A stretch of DNA of 64,000 nucleotides, taken from contig OZ020270.1 in NCBI GenBank assembly GCA_963971225.1, positions 70,758,432 to 70,822,431 on the forward strand, given 5' to 3'. This document shows, in pieces, positions 60,064-64,000 of this stretch (positions within the stretch are counted from its first letter, which is position 1; the number at the start of each line of letters is the position of its first letter). The notes under the pieces were generated by a model, which ran no database searches, had not been told where the DNA came from, and was given only the letters and a program-made list of their open reading frames with translations. Both the position numbers and the translations under genes were made by a program. The stretch is from Melieria omissa. Taxonomy: Eukaryota > Arthropoda > Insecta > Diptera > Ulidiidae.

Positions 60064-61108
60064 GTACAGTAAATAGAGACAAATAAATCACATTTACTAA
60101 AAAAAAATACTTAATGGCTGAAATTTTGAGGGTGTGTTCGGGGGCATGTCCTGAGTCTAAAACTGAGTTTTCGTATTCGAGGGGGTGGGGGAAGATACTA
60201 CCCCCTGCTTATTTAGGGGTGAGCTCGTTTTAACTCCTTATCTCCGGTGCTATTTCTCGTACCGACAAGTCCGAGGGATCAAATTTGTGGGGAATAAAAT
60301 TATCTATCTAGTGATAATAAAATCGAGGTCATAGGTCGATTAGGTGAATCACAATGGCCGGTCAAAGGTCAAAAGTGAGGGATATTTTTTGTTTTTCGTG
60401 AATACCGTGAAACCGGTAGGTTTTTTCGCATACTGCTTCAATACCATTTTAAAGTACTTGAAATTACATACAAAATGGGTGCTCGAACATTCATCTACTA
60501 TAAATAGTTTGCCGTCAATCCAACGACCAAGTTGACCGCGCGCGCCGATGTTGAGCCGCGCACGGCGCGAGAAGTACTCATTGCGCATACATTGCACTCT
60601 CTACGTGCTCGCACGTACAGCGCGCGCGATCAACATCGGCGTGCGCGGTCAACTTGGTCGTTGGATTGACGGCAAACTATTTATAGTAGATCAGTGTTCG
60701 AGCACTCATTTTGTAGGTAATTTCAATTACTTTAAAATGGTATTGAAGCAGTATGCGAAAAACCTACCGGTTTCACGGTATTCACGAAAAACAAAACTAT
60801 CCCTCACTTTTGACCTTTGACCGGCCATTGTGATTCACCTAATCGACCTATGACCTCGATTTTATTATCACTAGATAGATAATTTTATTCCCCACAAATT
60901 TGATCCCTCGGACTTGTCGGTACGAGCAATAGCACCGGAGATAAGGAATTAAAACGAACTCACCCCTAAATAAGCAGGGGGTAGTATCTTCCCCCACCCC
61001 CTCGAATACGAAAACTCAGTTTTAGACTCAGGACATGCCCCCGAACATACCCTCAAAATTTCAGCCATTAAGTATTTTTTTTTAGTAAAATATACCTATT
61101 TACTGTAC
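60064..61108. mobile_element. Foldback-type element: 1.05 kb near-perfect palindrome
   Basis: Two arms of about 490 bp (60064 to about 60557 and about 60618 to 61108) are inverted copies, around 95% alike by eye, with a spacer of about 60 bp. TA flanks both ends (60062-60063 and 61109-61110) and the arm ends are GTACAGTAAATAG. No transposase. The short ORFs in the two arms (60349-60597 minus, 60548-60820 plus) are mirror images. Transcription through it would give a long hairpin RNA. Confidence 0.85.
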
Positions 61109-61110
61109 TA

Positions 61111-61456
61111 ATACTCTAAACAATAAACTTATAACGTTTTTGAAAGTCGTTTGTCCTTTATCATAAAAAAGTTGGTCCTTCGACCGGATCAAAGTTGTGA
61201 AACCAGCAATTAATAATTGTGAAATGTTTAGTGCTTTGTGAATTTGTTCTATGTGGACTCAATGAACCGAGTTTAAGTTGAAATTGATTTACATTGAACT
61301 TAAAGGCAAAAATTGCGATTCAGATTTGGGTGGATTTTAAAGAAAATTTACTTGAAGTGGCAAGCAATTTGTTCCACGTGACTATTGTGATATTGTTAAC
61401 TGGTGTCTTGTGAAGTGGTCGTCCATAAGTGTTGTCTTGTGACTTTTTTTTAAACA
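61111..61456 (+). mobile_element. BEL/Pao LTR end, primer site and leader
   Basis: AATAAA near 61121 is followed by TGGTCCTTCGACCGGATC at 61172-61189, the same tRNA-Tyr-type primer site as at 660 with one substitution. A leader of about 265 bp leads to the ATG at 61457. The LTR upstream is cut by the foldback element; its outer part may lie left of 60064. Confidence 0.65.
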
Positions 61457-61783
61457 ATGGACAAACTAAAACGAAAACGTGGTTGGGCCAAATCATCTAT
61501 TTCTCGGGCATATGAGTCTACACAAGCCCTCGAGCAAGACATTCTTGTTGAACTTTTGTCAAACCGGTTACAAAAGTTGGAGGAGAACTTCAATGAATTG
61601 GTCGAGTTAAGTAAGGAGCTCTACGCCTATGAGGATCAAGAAGGCTTCGTTGACTCGGTAGATGATATCTTAGATTACGAGGATAAATACTTCGCTGCGC
61701 ACGAGTTAACAAACGATATGCAGATTATTGTGTTTTTCTTCAACACATGCGTGCTGCGTTTATTGAGTCTGATCTTAAACTGA
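61457..61783 (+). pseudogene. gag: BEL/Pao gag start (DUF1759-like), truncated
   Basis: 108 codons from ATG. KRKRGWAKSSISRAYESTQA and LEENFNELVELSKELYAYED, then an acidic coiled region (DDILDYEDKYFAAHEL), match the N-terminal gag region of Pao/BEL polyproteins. After about residue 85 the frame becomes hydrophobic and unlike gag, then stops. No protease, RT or integrase follows. Placement just after a BEL primer site supports the call. Confidence 0.7.
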
Positions 61784-62785
61784 ATACTTCATTAAGAGAA
61801 ACTGAATGTTTCTCTTAATGTTACTTACGATACCTAATACATTTTCTTTTCGTTATTAGTTTTGTCTGCTAGCAGGTAGCACATGGTGTTAGTTAAATTA
61901 GTGTGCTGACAGATAAGGATATTTTGGGTTAGTTTGTGTTTTATTAGTTTGTTCTATTTGTTTGAGAATATTGTTTGTTGCTGGCTGATATTTTGTTTTG
62001 GATTTTAAATTTTGGTGCGTCGATGCGATAAGGAATACATTCCTTAACTTTCCTCTGTGTTAAAATGAAATGTCCTCATTTCGAAACATCTACGCTTGAA
62101 ATCGCTGCAGTTCGGTTGTGTATCCTTTTTCAAAATCCTGCAGTTTTTGATGGTTTCTAACAACTTTCGATATATGTATATACATTAACACTTGAATATA
62201 TAATTACGATTAATATATATGAATACGTATGTATATATAAATTAATGTAATTATATATGAATATATAATTACAAATAATGTTACGATAGCTAGAATAAGA
62301 TGTTCCTAAATTGAAATAAGAAATTTTTACATCTCTTGTATGTTGGTAACTTATAATTAGATTCAAAGCTTAAAAGGTATTTGTTCGTTTTAATGAGCAT
62401 GAAATGTAATATTTTTTCTTTGCTCATGATTTGCATATATCTTATTAGCTATTGTAGTACTGTAACTATAATTGTACTGTTATTGAAAGATGTGGACCAT
62501 TTATTTTTGTCCAGGCTATATGGTATGTTCATTGTTCATTTATTATTAGATTTTTTAGATATTATTTCCTTGAATAATGTTATATTGAACTTTTTGTTTA
62601 GGTACTGTTCCCTGTATCTAATGGTCCTTTATGCAAATATTTGTTCTTATATAATTTTGACAATTTGATAATTTATAAAAAAGTTTCTGTGTTTAAATAC
62701 TAGGTAATAATAGTTTAATAGCTAGTGGGGTTAAATTATACATTTGTCATCTACTTGTTATTTTTCGAAATTTGTAGATTGTAAT
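61784..62785. other. AT-rich stretch, no gene seen
   Basis: T-rich after an imperfect hairpin near 61795-61820 (CATTAAGAGAAACtgaatGTTTCTCTTAATG). ATATGTATATA/ATATATAATTACG repeats fill 62165-62280. The open frame at 62381-62668 is a chance hydrophobic ORF with no domain. Confidence 0.5.
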
Positions 62786-64000
62786 AACTGAAGGAAGGAA
62801 GGGAGCGGACATACAAGGCAAAGTCTCTGATTGCGTTCAACCTGGCGAACGCCAGAACGATCCTTGTCCCTGTCCAATCCAAGCTGATGCACAGCCTCCG
62901 CGCGGCCCTTCTGGATAGCTATTTGGCATCCGCTGAATAGTGAACTAATGTGTGCAGCGAGTCCTATCCCCAGGACTTAAAATTTGGGTTGTGCGCAGGG
63001 TTTGGTGCCCGCCACGGAAAACCAAATACCAATGAAAGCCAAAAAGCAAGCCTCGGAAGGAACCCACAATGTTGACGACCACAGCAAACGATTCAAGGAC
63101 CATGATTTGAGGATATGCACCTGGAATGTCCGGATCCTCTATAGGGAAGGTGCCTCTATCCAACTGGCGGAAGCCCTCACGAAATGTAAGGCTGACATCA
63201 CCGCCATCCAGGAAATGCGATGGACAGGACAAGGTTGCTCCAAGCGAGCAGACTGCGATATCTACTACAGCTGCCATGCGGAGAAGCGCGAATTTGGCTG
63301 CGGATTTGTGGTCAGCAAGAGACTTCGCCACCACGTCTCTCGGTTCACTCCGGTGAACGAACGGCTGGCTTCGATCCGCATCAAAGCTAAATACTTTAGC
63401 ATCAGCCTAATTTGCGCGCACGCCCCGACGGAAGAGAAGGACGATGCGGCCAAGGATGCCTTCTATGCGAAGCTCGAGGACGTCTACGACAGGTGCCCGG
63501 CCCATGACGTCAAAATTGTCCTCGGGGACTTCAACGCAAAAGTCGGGCGAGAAGGCATCTTTGGCCCCACAGTCGGGCAGTTCAGCCTCCATGGGACCAC
63601 TTCGAACAACGGTCTGAGGCTGATCGATTTCGCCGCGGCACGAAACATGGTAGTTAGTAGCACCAGATTCCAGTACCTCGATATCCACAAGGCCACCTGG
63701 TTATCCCCCGATCAATCCACCCGCAACCAGATTGATCACATTGTGATTGATGGAAGGCATGCTTCTAGCATTCTAGATGTGCGCACGTTCCGAGGACCCA
63801 ACATCGACTCGGACCACTACCTTGTTGCAGCCAAGGTACGCATGCGTCTTTGCGCAGCGAAGACCGCACAACCTAGTTTGCGAAGAACGCTGGACATCAG
63901 TAAGCTGCGATCACAAGGGGTAGCCGAAGTCTACTCCGCTCAACTCTCCAACCAGCTCGGTCGCTCCCCCTCTCCACCTGATGACATCGGCGGATTATGG
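62786..64000 (+). mobile_element. RTE-like LINE, 5' part, continues past the window
   Basis: GC-rich sequence starts near 62790 (GAAGGAAGGGAGCGGACATA), sharply unlike the AT-rich DNA before it. It has a leader of about 240 bp and then a long ORF. The downstream end is outside the window. Confidence 0.75.
63032..64000 (+). CDS. RTE-like LINE endonuclease-RT polyprotein (5' partial)
   Basis: 323 codons from ATG 63032 stay open to the window end. APE endonuclease: DLRICTWNVRILYREG, ADITAIQEMRWTGQG (catalytic Glu), FGCGFVVSKRLRHHV, KIVLGDFNAKVGREG (Asp/Asn), TRNQIDHIVIDGRH and NIDSDHYLVAAKV (SDH). Direct coupling of CTWNVR and IQEMRWTG motifs is typical of RTE-type LINEs. RT must lie beyond 64000. 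No stop or frameshift in the visible part. Confidence 0.85.
   Translation, partial: MKAKKQASEGTHNVDDHSKRFKDHDLRICTWNVRILYREGASIQLAEALTKCKADITAIQEMRWTGQGCSKRADCDIYYSCHAEKREFGCGFVVSKRLRHHVSRFTPVNERLASIRIKAKYFSISLICAHAPTEEKDDAAKDAFYAKLEDVYDRCPAHDVKIVLGDFNAKVGREGIFGPTVGQFSLHGTTSNNGLRLIDFAAARNMVVSSTRFQYLDIHKATWLSPDQSTRNQIDHIVIDGRHASSILDVRTFRGPNIDSDHYLVAAKVRMRLCAAKTAQPSLRRTLDISKLRSQGVAEVYSAQLSNQLGRSPSPPDDIGGLW

Noticed and set aside
60349..60820. Mirror-image ORFs in the two arms of the foldback element
   Set aside because: Their similarity follows from the palindrome; no known domain.
62381..62668. 95-codon hydrophobic ORF in AT-rich DNA
   Set aside because: Composition-driven, no domain and no neighbouring gene signals.

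Overview
The window is transposon-rich nuclear DNA of an insect, most likely a higher (cyclorrhaphous) fly. The reasons are a ZAM-like errantivirus with an env gene, an irritans/Himar1-type mariner, an I-clade and a LOA-like LINE, BEL elements with a tRNA-Tyr-type primer site and many hAT and piggyBac elements. A tephritid is a guess. No intact host gene is visible; the only host-like coding DNA is a broken ribose-5-phosphate isomerase fragment carried inside a TIR element.

Region 1-20.6 kb. LTR and BEL remnants come first. Then two 5' halves of one Ty3/gypsy family (here Gy-A) face each other: a plus copy (1719-17031) and a minus copy (17031-20621), joined inside pol. The plus copy is split by a 12.7 kb ZAM-like errantivirus (4069-16780, minus; gag, pol, env), which is itself split by an apparently intact LOA-like LINE (6205-11718, plus).

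Region 20.7-29.4 kb. A full-length but heavily mutated relative (Gy-C, minus) lies between ATAT duplications. A CR1-like LINE with an intact 1003-codon ORF sits in its 3' LTR.

Region 29.4-59.9 kb. A piggyBac-like pair of ends (TTAA plus a 13-bp TIR at 30475 and 59888) may enclose the whole block. Inside is an I-clade LINE (minus, ORF1 near 59 kb, RNase H near 32.5 kb) cut into seven pieces by an intact mariner, a tRNA-derived SINE, a chain of four hAT-like elements each bounded by the same octamer ATCTAGAA, and three further hAT-type elements. These carry their own passengers: a piggyBac with a degraded transposase, a young internally deleted gypsy element (Gy-D) with identical LTRs, a solo LTR, Tc1-like and pogo-like elements, SINEs and a LINE fragment.

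Region 60-64 kb. A 1.05 kb near-perfect palindrome, a BEL primer site with the start of gag, an AT-rich stretch, and the 5' end of an RTE-like LINE that runs off the window.

The genes do not form a pathway; the layout records successive insertions. Elements that could still encode functional proteins are the mariner, the LOA-like LINE and the CR1-like LINE. Gy-D looks recently mobilised by another element's enzymes.
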